NCBI RefSeq assembly: GCF_963082655.1
Contig: NC_081552.1
Coordinates: 95,681,922-95,745,921, forward strand
Length of the DNA: 64,000 nucleotides
Origin: Stomoxys calcitrans
Lineage: Eukaryota; Arthropoda; Insecta; Diptera; Muscidae
Reading direction: 5' to 3'
Of this stretch, positions 1 to 11,365 are shown piece after piece (position 1 is the first letter of the stretch; each line of letters begins with the position of its first letter). The notes beneath the pieces were generated by a model. It was given only the letters and a program-made list of their open reading frames with translations, was not told the DNA's origin and searched no databases. Made by a program: the position numbers and the translations under genes.

Positions 1-632
1 ATTTTTTGATTTATGGTTTTGGGCCCATAAAATGCTCATTCATTGTCCGATGTCGCCGAAATTTAAAACAGTGAGTTAAGTTAAACCCCTTGACTTACTT
101 CTGCAATATCGCACAGATCGGTCCAGATTTGTATATAGCTGCCATATAGACCGATATCTAGGTTTTAGGTTTTGGGGCCATGAAAGACTCATTTATTGTC
201 CGATGTCGCTGAAATTTGGTACAGTGAGTTTGGTTAGGCTCTTCGACGTCCTTCTTCAATTTTGGCCAGATCGGTCCAGATTTGAATATAGCTGCCATAT
301 AGACCGAACTCACGATTTAAGGTTTAGGGCCCATAAAAGAGACATTTATTGTCCGATTTCGCCGAAATTTGGGACAGTGCTTTGTGTTAGGCTCTTCGAT
401 ATGTTTATGCAAGTTGGCCCAAATCGGTCCAGATTTGGGTATAGCTGCCATGTAGACCGATATCTCGATTTAAAGTCTTGGCCCCATAAAAGGCGCATTT
501 ATAATCTGATTTCACTGAAATTTGACACATTGACTATGTATGAATTTTCACCGAATTTTGATGAAAGGTGGTTTACATATATACCCGAGGTGGTGGGTAT
601 CGGCCCGGCCGAACTTAACGCCTTTTTACTTG
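1..632 (+). mobile_element. HINE-B copy, 3' part (runs off the left edge)
   Basis: The stretch holds four divergent ~153-bp units with the phrases GCTGCCATATAGACCGATAT and GGGCCCATAAAA, then the family 3' end: GAGGTGGTGGGTAT, the hairpin CGGCCCGGCCG, and a tail ending in CTTG. The 5' part lies outside the window. An open frame of 160 codons across it is a product of the repeat and is not taken as a gene. Confidence 0.8.
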
Positions 633-1010
633 TTTTTAGTTATAATAACTGTGCTTATTATGGCGTAAATTGGTATAGAACCTGATATAGCTGCCACAAA
701 AACCGATCTGAGATTTTGACTTCTTGAGCATCTAGATGGCGGAATTTTCACCCGATTTGGCAGAAATTTTGTGCAACGGCTTCTCTCATGACTTTCAACA
801 TACGTATCTAATATGGTCGGAATCGATCAATAGCTTGATACAGCTCCCATATAAACTTATCTCCCGATTTTGCGTCTTGAGCCCCTACAAGGCGTAATTC
901 TTATCCGAATGAAGTGAAATATTACACAGTGGCTTCCGCAATGTTCAACATTTATTTATGGTCTGAATCGGACTACAACTTGATATAGCTCCAATAGCAT
1001 AACAGTTCTT
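633..1010 (+). mobile_element. Degenerate HINE-A-like repeat units
   Basis: About two and a half decayed 153-bp units are visible from phrases such as GATATAGCTGCCA, CTTCTTGAGCATCTAGA and GGTCTGAATCGGACTA. Neither terminus is present. Divergence is clearly higher than in most HINE-A copies here, so it is probably an old remnant into which the neighbouring HINE-B was joined or inserted. Confidence 0.6.
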
Positions 1011-1204
1011 TTCAATATTCTATGTTTGTCTAAAAAACCTTACTTGTTATTTTTATTTTATAATTTTTAATGTATTGTAGCCGTTGAGAGAAGCGGACGT
1101 GTTTTTATTTCGCTCCTTAAAGAAAAAATAAATATATATTCGTGTCCCGGAATAGGTACTACCTATTACGAAAACATTTTAAAGCCTTTTGGAGTAGGCT
1201 AGAA

Positions 1205-2310
1205 ATGGACCCCTAAGACTCAACATCTGCGGTGGTGGCGTCAGACGGCAGCATGTTGTCCTCCCCTTCTATAGGTGTGGGTGCCTTGGCACCTGTAGTC
1301 GAGAGAAATGCTTCAAGCGCAAAACTAGTCGTCAGACTAATAAATGAGGAAGGGACGGATAAACCAGAGGAATGCACAGTTCGTCCCCAGCTTTTAAGTA
1401 AAGGTAGAATTTCTGACTCGTATTCAGACAGCTACTGTGTCAATGAAACAGTCATCGCAGCCGAGTAGAGAGATTCGGGCATCGGGATGACAGCAGAAGT
1501 GAGCGATGGCTTTGCGAAGCTTACAAGCAGACCGAGAAAACGATCCGGTGCACGACAAATGAGACAGAGGAGTATGTACCGGCAGCGTAATCGGGCAAAA
1601 GTGCAGGATGCTGGAAGGGATATATCTGACATTCCAGGCACTTCTACGGAAGCTGGAAAAAGAATCAGATCTCCCGAAGAGCATAACACCGATAAAATAC
1701 AGAAGAAGAAAAAGAGCTATCCGCTTTCAATTACTCTGGGAAAACCGCGCCAGCCATCCCGCAATGGAGACTACAGACAGTGTCCTGTGGAGGTAGATAA
1801 AGTTGTAACAGGAACGAAGGAAGCGCGCACGGCCCCTGAGTTTTCATGGAGGACTGTGACTTCCAATAGGAGGCCACAGTCATCACGGAAGGGGAAGATG
1901 GTCGCTGAGAATGGTAAGGAGTCGCCCTCTTACGCCAGAGTGGCAAGGAAGCTCAACAGAGATGAGCTGACTTATGCAGTGATCAATTTCGGCTGTGCAT
2001 CCGGTAGGATTCCACCAGATCATCGGTCCCAAGTGGAAGATCTGGTTAACGATCGGATTTTTGAAGATATGTGGGCACTTTTACGCTGCGTTTTGCGTCA
2101 GCGGAATGTATTGATACCGCCAAACAGCTCGTCAGAGGTATTCACGCTCCCTGGGAGGGCGCCAAGCTCGACCTGGTGAGAAAGATGGATATCCTCCATC
2201 ATCAAGGGGTGGGGCAGCAAATTTGGGCAGCAAGGTTTGGTCGCAGAGAAGTGGGAGGACTTCCACAGGGAGGAGAAGGAGGAAGAAACTCTCTTTGTGG
2301 TTGGCATTGA
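1205..2310 (+). pseudogene. LINE family L1, ORF1 (gag-like) remnant
   Basis: This is the likely nucleic-acid-binding ORF1 of a non-LTR retrotransposon. A start codon at 1205 is followed by a stop at codon 4 (1214). The same frame is then open to a TAG at 1466 and open again to 2179. A single-base loss near 2073 moves the reading into another frame, which continues with TFTLRFASAECIDTAKQLV and WEGAKLDLV. The N-terminal half is basic and serine/arginine rich. I see no zinc knuckle before the break. The link to the downstream ORF2 pieces rests on order, strand and spacing. The subfamily of ORF1 is uncertain; a DUF4780-type domain is only a guess. Confidence 0.6.
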
Positions 2311-2384
2311 TCAAGCACTACGGAAGCAAAGCTGTCTTTTTCAAGATTGGGAAGGGATAGGCAAAAATTTTCATTTTGCGACAC

Positions 2385-2770
2385 CAGGCCGTGCAGTGGC
2401 AGGTGACTCAACACCGCTCAACAAACAGGGCACAGACAACGAGACAATCACGGCATCTCTCAATATTGGAAATACTAGGAGAAGCAATGGTCCTAATACT
2501 AAAATATCAGGAAGTGCAGTGGCGAGAGACCCAAAACAGCCTAATAAACAGGAACCCGACGACGGACCCATCACCGACTTAAAGATTCGGAGTACTGGGA
2601 TATGTAAAGATCCTAATATTGAAACATTAGGCAGCGCAGATACAGGAGACTCAATGCAACCCAACGAACAGGGAGCCGATGATGGTACCATCACCTACTC
2701 CCAAGAAGCTCATTTACTTAAGATTTGGAAGGTATTGAAACACCAGGGAATGGAAACCCAATAAAGCTTA
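2385..2770 (+). repeat. In-frame tandem repeat in L1 ORF1 tail (about 3.3 units of ~41 codons)
   Basis: Three units start with the codons for SAVA/RAVA/SADT-like residues near 2393, 2516 and 2636, spaced 123 and 120 bases, so the frame is kept. Each carries the pattern D-S/P-x-x-x-N-K/E-Q-x-x-D-D/N-x-x-I-T and a hydrophilic linker. A partial fourth unit ends near 2780, where the sequence jumps straight into endonuclease-like sequence. This is likely a repetitive linker at the end of ORF1. Confidence 0.6.
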
Positions 2771-2778
2771 ACGAACAA

Positions 2779-3755
2779 GGTTCTAATAGGGTCCGAAGCG
2801 AACTCTCACCACATTTCGTGAGGTAGCACCAACACTAATAAGCGGGGCCAAGCCTTGGCATTGTTCTTAAATACTAACTACCTTATAACACTTAATATTG
2901 GTAACACCGCTACCTTTATTAATAGGATTAGGGAGGAGGTATTATATGTGACGATATGTTCCGGAAATCTGATCGATGAGGTACAGGATTGGAGGATCTC
3001 CATGGAACACTCTATCTCTGACCATCGCTATATTTGGTTTAGAATAGCACGGCCAGCGCCGAATCCGATAAGATTCCGGAATAAGTTGAAAACTTGGGCA
3101 AGATAATTTTGATTGTCGAAGCCTAGAAGAGATTGACGAGAATGTCAACAGGATTACGACTGCACTGGTGGGATGCAGTCGAAGATAGTTGTCGTCTTCG
3201 GGAAAGGAAATTAGCCCAAGAAAAACCCTGGATGAACGGGGAGATTCACAATATTGGGAAAGAGGTCCGCAGACTTTTTAACAAACACACGTCGTAAAAA
3301 AGCGGAAGTTTATTGGGATGTGTATTACACACGGCTCAAGGAATACAATAAGATTACCAGAGCGGCAAAACGTGCCTCCTTGAAGCTTTTCTGCAAACAG
3401 GTCGATAGCGTTGATGACGCCGCCAAGATAAAAAAGTTTTTCTCAAAAACCCATGTCCAAACTGAAACCTTACACAGACGATATGGGAGTGAGAGCAGAG
3501 ACAACGGAGGACATGTTGAGGCTTTAGATGAAAACCCATTTTCCACAGAATACGACGGGACTCACGGAGACACCGGAATCTTGGAATAATGACGTTGATC
3601 GAAGGTTTATAATAACGGAATTTATGGTGAAGGAATCCTTGGGGGGGTTCAAACCATTTAAATCACCCGGACCTGATGGGATATTTCCGGCGTTACTACA
3701 GAAAGAGGCAGACTATCTGGCGCCTCGTCTGGCCAAAATTTTCGCAGACGTTGTT
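2779..3755 (+). pseudogene. LINE family L1, ORF2 endonuclease end and RT N-terminus, broken
   Basis: The frame resumes at a GSEANSHH-like stretch, which fits the GDFNAHH region of APE-type endonucleases, and continues through a SDHRYIWF motif (catalytic Asp-His box). The first half of the endonuclease is absent. A linker frame (3254-3589) is followed by FKPFKSPGPDGIFPALLQ, the usual RT fingers motif. The RT breaks after LAKIFADV near 3755. Several frameshifts separate these pieces. The enzyme would nick target DNA and prime reverse transcription, but this copy cannot. Confidence 0.75.
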
Positions 3756-3764
3756 ATAATACTT

Positions 3765-4250
3765 CTAAGGGTAAGGATCCGATCGAGCTATGTAAAAGGG
3801 CCGAAAGGGTCTTCCATATGGCATATGACTGGGCTAGACCCAGAGGTCTCAATGTTAACCCAGAGAAGACTGAAATATGCTGTTCACGAGGAAGACGAAG
3901 GTGGGCGAATTTAACGCACCACCTTTCCTCAATAAGATGATTTCGATATCTAATAAGGTCAAATATTTAGATGTGATCTTGGACAGTAAACTGAATTGGA
4001 AGTGTCACATTCAGGAGCGTACTGAGAGGGCTCACAGATGTTGGGCACTATGTAAACGGGCCGTAGGCTCAAAATGGGACCTGAATCCTAAGATAGTCCA
4101 CTGGCTCTACAGGAGCGTGATTAGACCAATACTTACAGTAGTTTGGTGGACTGCTATGGAGAAAAAGTGCAACATAAGGACCATACAACATATTGCCTTG
4201 GCATAGGCAGAGCGATGAGGACCACGCCCGATAGGGCACTGGGGACTATT
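3765..4250 (+). pseudogene. LINE family L1, RT thumb/connection remnant (palm deleted)
   Basis: Reading resumes with RGLNVNPEKTEIC and, after a frame change, KYLDVILDSKLNWKCHIQERT, HWLYRSVIRPIL and NIRTIQHIALA. These are the standard motifs downstream of the RT palm. The LDxSKAFD and YADD boxes that should lie between 3755 and 3765 are missing, so the polymerase active site has been deleted. Order and strand match the flanking L1 pieces. Confidence 0.8.
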
Positions 4251-5226
4251 CTAGATATCCGACCCATTGACATACCGATTGAGTGTGAGGCAGCCACTAC
4301 GGCCATGAGACTTAAGGCGATGGGAGAATGGATTGAGGATGGGAGCGGCTCATACCATCGCGGTATAATCGAGGCAACGATAGGAAACCTGGAAGGAAGG
4401 GGAGAGGTTTCCGATCGGATACCTGAGATGAACCTTGAAGTCGAGTCCGAGGTACTGCTGCCATCGGTACAGTCTTGGATTGACGGAACCCTAGTATTGC
4501 CATCTGGAAGTTCATGTTACACATATGGATCAAAGCTAGAGGACAGATTGAGCCTGGGGGTTTACATTGAAAACCCAGGGACTGACATCTGTTTTAGACT
4601 GCCTTATCATAATACGGTCCTGAAGGCGGAAACCCGGGCGATCACGGAATGCGTGAAGTGGTGTGGTGCTAATGTCGAGTGTGAACATCTTTACCGACAG
4701 TAAAATTGCCATAAGGGCGATATCAACCAGGACGGTAAGGTTACGAACAGTCTTGCAGTGTAAGAAGGAGATTAACGCCTACTCTGAGGATGGAAAACTC
4801 CTCATCGTTTGGGTGCCGGGCCATAACAGAGTAAGGGGAAATGAAAGGGCAGACGATTTGGCGGTGAAGGCCAGAGGACTGCCGTCAATAAACTTGGTTA
4901 ACCCGAAGCCTTTCTGGTTGACGGAGTCCGAGTTAAGGAAGTGGGCGACGAATGCGCATGTAACATTGTGGAACAGTGAAACGGTCGGTAGGACGGCGAA
5001 AATCCTATGGGGGGATCCAGATCGTGAGAAGACGAGGCTATTACTGAAAGGAAGCAAGAAGGAGGTCAGTATAGCTATTGGTATCATAACGGGACACATA
5101 GAACTACGAGCTCACTTATGTAAAATCGGTGCTACCAGTGATACCATATGTAGGCCATGCGGGGAAGATGATAAGACGTTGGAGCATTTCCTTTGTCATT
5201 GCCCGGCTTTCGCGTCCAACAGATAA
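4251..5226 (+). pseudogene. LINE family L1, RNase H domain and C-terminal CCHC finger
   Basis: The region encodes RNase H-like sequence: a YTYGSK segment (normally YTDGSK, so the first Asp is changed to Tyr), LKAETRAI (the Glu helix), VNIFTDSKIAIRAI (the DS box) and VWVPGHNRVRGNERADDLA (the last Asp/His region). A C-terminal finger reads CRPCGEDDKTLEHFLCHC. The two open frames overlap near 4663-4703, where one frameshift separates them. An RNase H behind the RT places the element in the I/LOA/R1-like LINEs; I favour an I- or LOA-type element. Without the first catalytic Asp the domain would be inactive. Confidence 0.8.
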
Positions 5227-5370
5227 CGGAACTTAGGTGGAGACACAATATCAGACATGAAACAACTTAGGGGAGTGGCATTGAAAACAATTAAGGATTT
5301 TGTAAGTAGCGCGGAATTCCCAACATAAAATTTTCTTTTTTGAGGTTACTTTATAGTTTATAGAGCGTAC
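5227..5370 (+). mobile_element. LINE family L1, 3' UTR
   Basis: Sequence after the last stop includes AAAACAATTAAGGATTTTGT and GAGCGTACAACAAGCCGATTA. The reverse complement of both recurs at 8830-9095, and of the second at 19390-19420, so this is the shared 3' end of family L1. The terminal tail is lost here and replaced by AT-rich DNA. Confidence 0.65.
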
Positions 5371-5384
5371 AACAAGCCGATTAA

Positions 5385-5470
5385 AAAAGTAATTGAATCA
5401 ATTAATTTTTTAATTGAAAATTTCAATTGAATTTTTTATTTTCAATTAAACTTTTAATTGAAACATTTTC
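5385..5470. repeat. AT-rich inverted-repeat block
   Basis: The words AATTGAA, TTCAATT, TTTAATTG and CAATTAAA alternate over about 80 bases and could fold into several hairpins. I cannot assign it to an element. Confidence 0.5.
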
Positions 5471-6835
5471 GTGATATTTTTTCTGTGTACATAGCACCAC
5501 GAGGCTTCCCTAGGTGTCTTATCGGCCACACCAAAAGGTTAGATTTGATTAATTCCTATATTCTAGTCGATCTATCTGCATTAACAGGAAAGGAGTTTAG
5601 AGCAATATGTGTTTAAACGAAATGACTAAGTTAGTTTTCCCTTTTAACTAATGTTAGTGGGTATAACCATCACGTTGGGCATGAAAGCATTACGCCGCTC
5701 CGCAAATATTAAATTATTAAATATCCCTGCTACTTTCGATTTTTCCTTAAAAGAAAGAACGAACTTTTTCTTGTCGCTGTTATGAAAATCAAATTTGTGA
5801 TACTCTTCATTGAAATGTTAGTTCCCCTTTGCATTTCAAATCCTAATCAAAGTTGCCTCTTATATCGATATTTTCCACATTGGTCGAATCTTGGGCGTAT
5901 GGTTTTGATCTATATGTCATACCAAATTAAATATAATCCTTAATGATCTCCCGAAAGATGCCATGGCAAAGGGACCAACATTCCCAAAATCGCAAACGCA
6001 TCAACATTCCTGTCAGCAGTTGAGTAGAAAGGCCAACCCTTTAAATTGGCCAGACAATAGGGATGCTGCGGAAAGAGTGAGGTTAAATTGCTGCCTTTTT
6101 TCATTTTATTTAAATTCAATTTAACCCTTTGTATATCGGTTATCCGGCTTAATCCATTGCTTCGGTCAAGCATTCATTGTTGCCTGGCTAAGAGCTCTTG
6201 CATCCTTTCACCACTTGTACGTGCTTGTACGACCTCAATTTAGTAAATTTTTCTCTTTAGCTTTGTTTAACATACATTATATATTTTTTTGCAGCTTCTT
6301 TCGTCCTGTTTTCATGTGGTATTGGTAAATAGGAGTGTGTTGGTATGCAAAACTTAAAATGTGTGAGTGAGTAGGAAAATAATAAGTAAGTGTTTGTATG
6401 TGTATTTTAACTGTTTGTGTGAACTCATTTCAATATTGATTTTGAATAAACGAATTACGATTGAAACTTTTAACCTGCTTTCAAATCCCCTTTCACAAAT
6501 GGGGAGTTTTGGTGTTTTGTTACTTATCAACATCTGTGCAAAAAGGGATGCTGATCACAGACATCACCCTACTCCCACTTTTGTCTTTCCTTAAACACAA
6601 TAATGCTGGTAAGGTCTGATTTTTTCTTGAAGTTTATTTCGTAATCGAAGAACAGATCAATAATTTCAGGTGCTTGGGTTTTAAAGCAATTAAATCGATT
6701 CAGTTTAGCTCTAAGATTTCATACATGTATATGATTTTCTTAGTTTTTACTTATAGGCCCAAAAACTGAGTATTTAAAACTTACACCAGTACTCAATGGT
6801 GAGTATTTATACCCTACACCAGTACTATGGAACAC
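5471..6835. other. No recognised feature
   Basis: AT-rich sequence with no open frame that resembles a known protein. The short frames at 5940-6173 and 6367-6594 have no recognisable domain and no splice context that I can support. It may be host intergenic DNA or very old repeat. Confidence 0.5.
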
Positions 6836-7440
6836 CCGGCACGGGATAACAATGAGCACCACACAGGCTATAACATTGAGCTCCAATTTGTGTGGTGTTA
6901 ATTGCTGTCACGAGAAGCTTAGCTGCGAGCTACCGGGAGCGTCCACAGGTTGCGAACGGCAGTCGCGGACAATCTGCGGTATCGAACGGAAAATCTCAGT
7001 GAGAGGCCGAGCGGCACCGGCTCTTGCACAAACACTGAGTGCGTATGATGCTCGATATGACAAGGCAGGTTATTAGCGCCTTTAAATAACCAATGGCCAA
7101 CCTGTTCCCGCTGCAATCGGTCCTTTGGACCGGAACGAACTTGCTCAGCTACAGGAGCTTGACGAGGGTCGCTACATCAACACAAGAATGTGGACACAAC
7201 AGCAACAACAAATATAGTACAGGTTATAATATTGAAAGGTATACTGATCATTGCATACCACGAAGGAGGTGAAATGTCGAGGCCTAGCCCTCGATTCGAA
7301 ATTGTCCTGAAAGGAAAATGCCGAGGATAGAGGAATATGCAATCTTTTGAGGTCTATAAACGGAATTGTGCCACATGCGACGCGCTTTAGCTTAGGATTA
7401 CGGAATACTATGGATGCGGGGGGTAGACTGAGGAGGATCT
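6836..7440 (+). other. Unassigned GC-richer block, possible LINE 3' UTR
   Basis: Composition shifts to GC-richer sequence. Near 7195-7215 there is CACAACAGCAACAACAAATA, which resembles the (CAA)n tail seen on LINE L2 at 17530. The 74-codon frame at 6852 is unrecognised. An old LINE 3' end is plausible; no domain supports it. Confidence 0.3.
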
Positions 7441-7684
7441 CAGGCTACATAGCAAAAAGTCGTTTCGAGATAAGGTAAGATACGATTCGAGAGAGGAGTG
7501 GGTCTTCAGAGATGGCTCCATGATGAAGTAAGCGACTGAATGGAGTGTGTAACCGGAGATATCGGTTAGACTGCCGATTAAACGCACGGTATTTCATACA
7601 AAGATCTTCGCCATTACCTTGGGTTTTTAGAATGTAACATGTAATTGCATGCCGGAGGGTTTGGAATCCCTGAATAAATTCTGG

Positions 7685-7835
7685 GCTCACGACACAGCTA
7701 AAACTTGGGTTCCTGAGCACGATGGTATTTCGGGAAATGAAAGAGCGTACCAGGATGCCAAGAATGCCACCACCACTACTGGCAAACCTGTTTTTGAAGC
7801 CACATACTTGCATGTGTGGGTAGCTATGCATAGGA
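7685..7835 (+). pseudogene. RNase H scrap of a LINE
   Basis: The frame reads KTWVPEHDGISGNERAYQDA, matching the VWVPGHSGIxGNERADxxA box of RNase H domains in I/R1/LOA-type LINEs. The conserved glycine of PGH is Glu and the final Asp of ERAD is Tyr, so it is a decayed fragment. No RT lies next to it. Confidence 0.65.
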
Positions 7836-7931
7836 AGCTCCCTTTGTGAACCAAGGTGGTTCCGGGGCATAGGCCCTATAACCAGGGGAATGCTGGCGAA
7901 CCAATCGCGCGTCTCGCATTCGCTTACTTGT

Positions 7932-8774
7932 CCGGTTTGGACCACAATTAAATCATATGTTGGAGACCTGTGTAAAATGTCAGCCAATTCGAATAAGATG
8001 TGCGCCCTTTGGAGGCTCAAGAAGCAAAATAGAGAGATCGATTTATATGGGAGTTGTATCGGGCTATAGACCAATTCAGACCATAATAAACACGTATATT
8101 GAAGGTCATGAGAGAATCCATCGTACAAAATTTCAGGCAAATCGGATATTAATTGCGACCTCTAGAGGCTCAAGAAGTCAAAATCCCAGATCTGTTTATA
8201 TGACAGCTATATCAGGTTATGGACCGATTTGAACCATACTTAGCACAGTTGTTGGATATCATAACAAAATACTTAGTGCAAAAATTCATTCAAATCGGAT
8301 AAGAATTACGCCTTCTAGAGGCTCTAGAAATCAAGATCGGTTTATATGACAGCTATATTAGGTTATTGACCGATTTAATCCATACTTGGCAAAGTTGTTG
8401 GATATCATAACAAAACACGTCGTGAAAAACTTCATTCCAATCGGATAAGAATTGCGCACTCTAGAGGCTCAAGAAGTCAAGACCCAAGATCGGTGTATAT
8501 GGCAGCTATATGAAAACATGGACCGATTTGGCCCATTTACAATACCAGCCGACCTACACTAATAAGAAGTATTTGTGCAAAATTTCAAGCGGCTAGCTTT
8601 ACTCCTTCGGAAGTTATCGTGCTTTCGACAGACGGACGGACATGGCTAGATCGACATAAAATGTTGCGACGATCAAGAATATATATACTTTGTGGGGTCT
8701 CATAAGAATATTTCGAGTAGTTACAAACAGAATTACGAAATTAGTATACCCCCATCCTATGGTGGAGGGTATAA
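7932..8774 (-). mobile_element. HINE-A copy, 3' end missing
   Basis: Begins abruptly inside the element at GTCCGGTTTGGACCAC, passes through four 153-bp units, a very short (GGAC)n array, the AAGTATATATATTCTTGATC core (read on the minus strand) and the 5' end GGTGGAGGGTATAA. The 3' hairpin and CTTG terminus are absent. Confidence 0.85.
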
Positions 8775-8784
8775 AAAGTAGGTA

Positions 8785-9105
8785 AGGTTGGATAAGGTTA
8801 AAAAGGGAATGCGGATATTACCCACTATATATAAACACCTAAGCCATTAATCGGCTTGTTGTGCGCTCTTAATACTAAAAGTTACCTGGAAAAAAATATA
8901 AGTTAGGTTAGGTTATGTTGAAAAGAGGGTCCGGATATTAATCCGCCCCATGCCACTATGGACATACACCTTAGCCAATATTCAGCTTTTTGTGTGCTCT
9001 AAATACTAAACAGTAACTCTAGGTCAGGAATTCCGTGCTTCTTACAAAATCCCTTATTGGTTTTCATACCACGTCCCTAAGTTGCTTCATGTCTGCACAA
9101 AAAAA
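8785..9105 (-). mobile_element. Two partial LINE L1 3' ends in tandem
   Basis: Two stretches (about 8785-8895 and 8900-9105) each carry the L1 3' UTR in reverse: CCATTAATCGGCTTGTTGTG and the related CAATATTCAGCTTTTTGTGT. The second continues into the L1 coding end (ATTCCGTGCTTCTTACAAAA). Both begin with TTAGGTTAGG-like sequence, which would be the L1 3' tail. Confidence 0.6.
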
Positions 9106-9522
9106 GTATTGACTTAAATTTGACCAATGAAATATGGTATTGATTAGTAGAAACATTTTTAAAAAAAGTCTGATAGTTTTTTACAATGAAATTATATTTT
9201 GATTTGAATCAACACATGTAATTGGTAAGAAAAACAACTTTTAGCAAATTTTTAATCACATGAATTAAAATTTTTACTTATAAGAATAAACTGTTTGTAT
9301 CAGCTACTAGTATAAGCAAGATGATATTGTGTTCGCATTCGCATACAAGTTATAAGCCAAATATATGTACGCCACCTCTTAATGGAAAAACTAAATTTCT
9401 TGTTTCTTCCCACTCATTCATATTTTCATTTTGCGCATCCTTGAGAAAATTCAAGAAAACATGTGGATGAAGGACATAAATTTGGCCAAGAAAAAATCTA
9501 GGGAGTGGTTTGTAAAAAAAAA
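9106..9522. other. No recognised feature
   Basis: AT-rich sequence between an L1 scrap and a HINE-A copy. No coding or repeat signature seen. Confidence 0.5.
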
Positions 9523-11033
9523 CAAGTAAAAGCGTGCCAAGTTCGGCCGGGCCGAATCTTATATACCCTCCACCATGGATCGCATTTGTCGAGTTCTTTT
9601 CCCGGAATCTCTTCTTAGGCAAAAAAAGGGTATAAGAAAAGAGTTGCTCTGCTATTAAAACGATATCAAAATATGGTCCGGTTCGGACCACAATTAAATT
9701 ATATGTTGGAGACCTGTGTAAAATTTCAGCCAATTCGTATAAGAATTGCGCCCATTGGGGCTCACGAAGTAAAATAGAGAAAGCGATTTATATGGGATCT
9801 GTATCGGGCTATAGACCGATTCAGACCATAATAAACACGTTTGTTGATGGTCATGAGAGGATCCGTCGTACAAAATTTCAGGCATATCGTATAATAATTG
9901 CGACCTCTAGGGGTCAAGAAGTCAAGATCCCAGATCGGTTTATATGGCAGCTATATCAGGTTATGAACCGATTTGAACCTTATTTGACACAGTTATTGAA
10001 AGTAAAAATAAAATACGTCATGCAAAATTTCAGCCAAATCGGATAGGAACTGCGCCCTCTAGAAGCTCAAGAAGTCAAATCCCAAGATCTGTTTATATGA
10101 CAGCTATATCAGGCTATAGACCGATTTAAACCATACTTGGCACAGTTATTGGATATCATAACGAAATATTTCGTGCAAAATTTCATTTCAATCGGATAAG
10201 AATTGCGCACTCTAGAGGCTCAAGAAGTCAAGACCCAAGATCGGTTTATATGGCAGCTATATCAGGTTATGAACCGATTTGAACCATACTTGGCACAGTT
10301 GTTGGATATAATAACAAAACACGTCGTGCAAAATTTCATTTCAATCGGATAAGAATTGCGCACTCTAGAGGCTCAAGAAGTCAAGACCCAAGATCGGTTT
10401 ATATGGCAGCTATATCAGGTTATTAACCGATTTGAACAATACTTGGCACAGTTGTTGGATATCATAACAAAACACGTCGTGCAAAATTTCATTCCAATCG
10501 GATAAGAATTGTGCACTCTAGAGACTCAAGAAGTCAAGACCCAAGATCGGTTTATATGGCAGCTATATCAGGTTATGAACCGATTTAAACCATACTTGGC
10601 ACAGTTGTTGGATATCATAACAAAACACGTCGTGCAAAATTTCATTTCAATCGGATAAGAATTGCGCACTCTAGAGACCCAAGAAGTCAAGACCCAAGAT
10701 CGGTTTATATGGCAGCTATATCAAAACATGGACCGATATGGCCCATTTACAATACCAACCGACCTACACTAATAAGAAGTATTTGTGCAAAATTTCAAGC
10801 GGCTAGCTTTACTCCTTCGGAAGTTAGCGTGCTTTCGACAGACAGACGGACGGACGGACGGACGGACGGACGGACGGACGGACGGACAGACGGACGGACA
10901 TGGCTAGATCGACATAAAATTTCACGACGATCAAGAATATATATACTTTATGGGGTCTCAGACGAATATTTCGAGTAGTTACAAACAGAATGACGAAATT
11001 AGTATACCCCCCATCTTATGGTGGAGGGTATAA
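9523..11033 (-). mobile_element. HINE-A, full-length copy
   Basis: Complete from the 3' terminus (CAAGTAAAAGCGTGC, hairpin TTCGGCCGGGCCGAA) to the 5' terminus (GGTGGAGGGTATAA). Between them are 153-bp units whose GATCGGTTTATATGGCAGC phrase recurs at 10241, 10394, 10547 and 10700, exactly 153 apart, then a (GGAC)n array at 10850-10900 and the INE-1-like core. The terminal CAAG follows host AA, as in most other copies. Confidence 0.9.
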
Positions 11034-11154
11034 AAAATTATAGTGTGCATTTTAGGAGTGCAAACAGTAACCTTTCATGCTCATCAATACTTCGGGCATA
11101 TTATACGCGAAGTTCAGAGGTTGGTATCCATTATGATTAATAACAATACAAAAA

Positions 11155-11365
11155 CAAGTAAAATGGCGATAAGTTCGGCCGGGCCGAACTTTGGATACCC
11201 ACCATCTCAGGTATATATGTAAACCACCTTCCATCAAAATCCGGTGAAAATTGCATACCTTATATCCCATAGCAGTTATTTTGAAATATGTTCCGATTTG
11301 GACCAAATACTAATAAGTCAAGTTATTGTTCAACTGTGTATAACAATATATTGGTCTTTTATATC
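11155..11365 (-). mobile_element. HINE-B 3'-end fragment
   Basis: Starts with CAAGTAAAATGGCGATAAG, then hairpin TTCGGCCGGGCCGAA and GGATACCCACCATCTCAGG, and stops after about 210 bases where a second HINE-B starts. It is the 3' end of an older copy. Confidence 0.75.

Noticed and set aside
203..685. 160-residue frame at the left edge
   Set aside because: Composed of HINE-B units and their 3' hairpin; the same peptide appears antisense at 11458-11841.
5940..6594. Two short frames as candidate exons of a host gene
   Set aside because: No domain, no convincing splice sites and strongly AT-biased composition.
7445..8140. 231-residue minus-strand frame
   Set aside because: It runs antisense through a HINE-A copy and the RNase H scrap; its residues (SPTYDLIVVQTG) are the reverse reading seen in other HINE-A copies.
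8900..8920. True telomeric TTAGG array
   Set aside because: Only about two and a half units, located at a LINE 3' end; too short for a telomere and flies lack this repeat at telomeres.
9350..9733. 127-residue minus-strand frame
   Set aside because: Mostly the antisense of the HINE-A 3' block; the same peptide recurs in other copies on either strand.
10709..10978. Recurrent small ORFs such as MAAISKHGPIWPI...RTDGRTDGRT seen in most HINE-A copies
   Set aside because: 153 is 51 codons, so frames recur with the repeat, and (GGAC)n reads as a DGRT run in one frame. Most units have a TGA at GACCGATTTGA, the frame differs on both strands and no start context is kept. I see coincidence of unit length, not coding.
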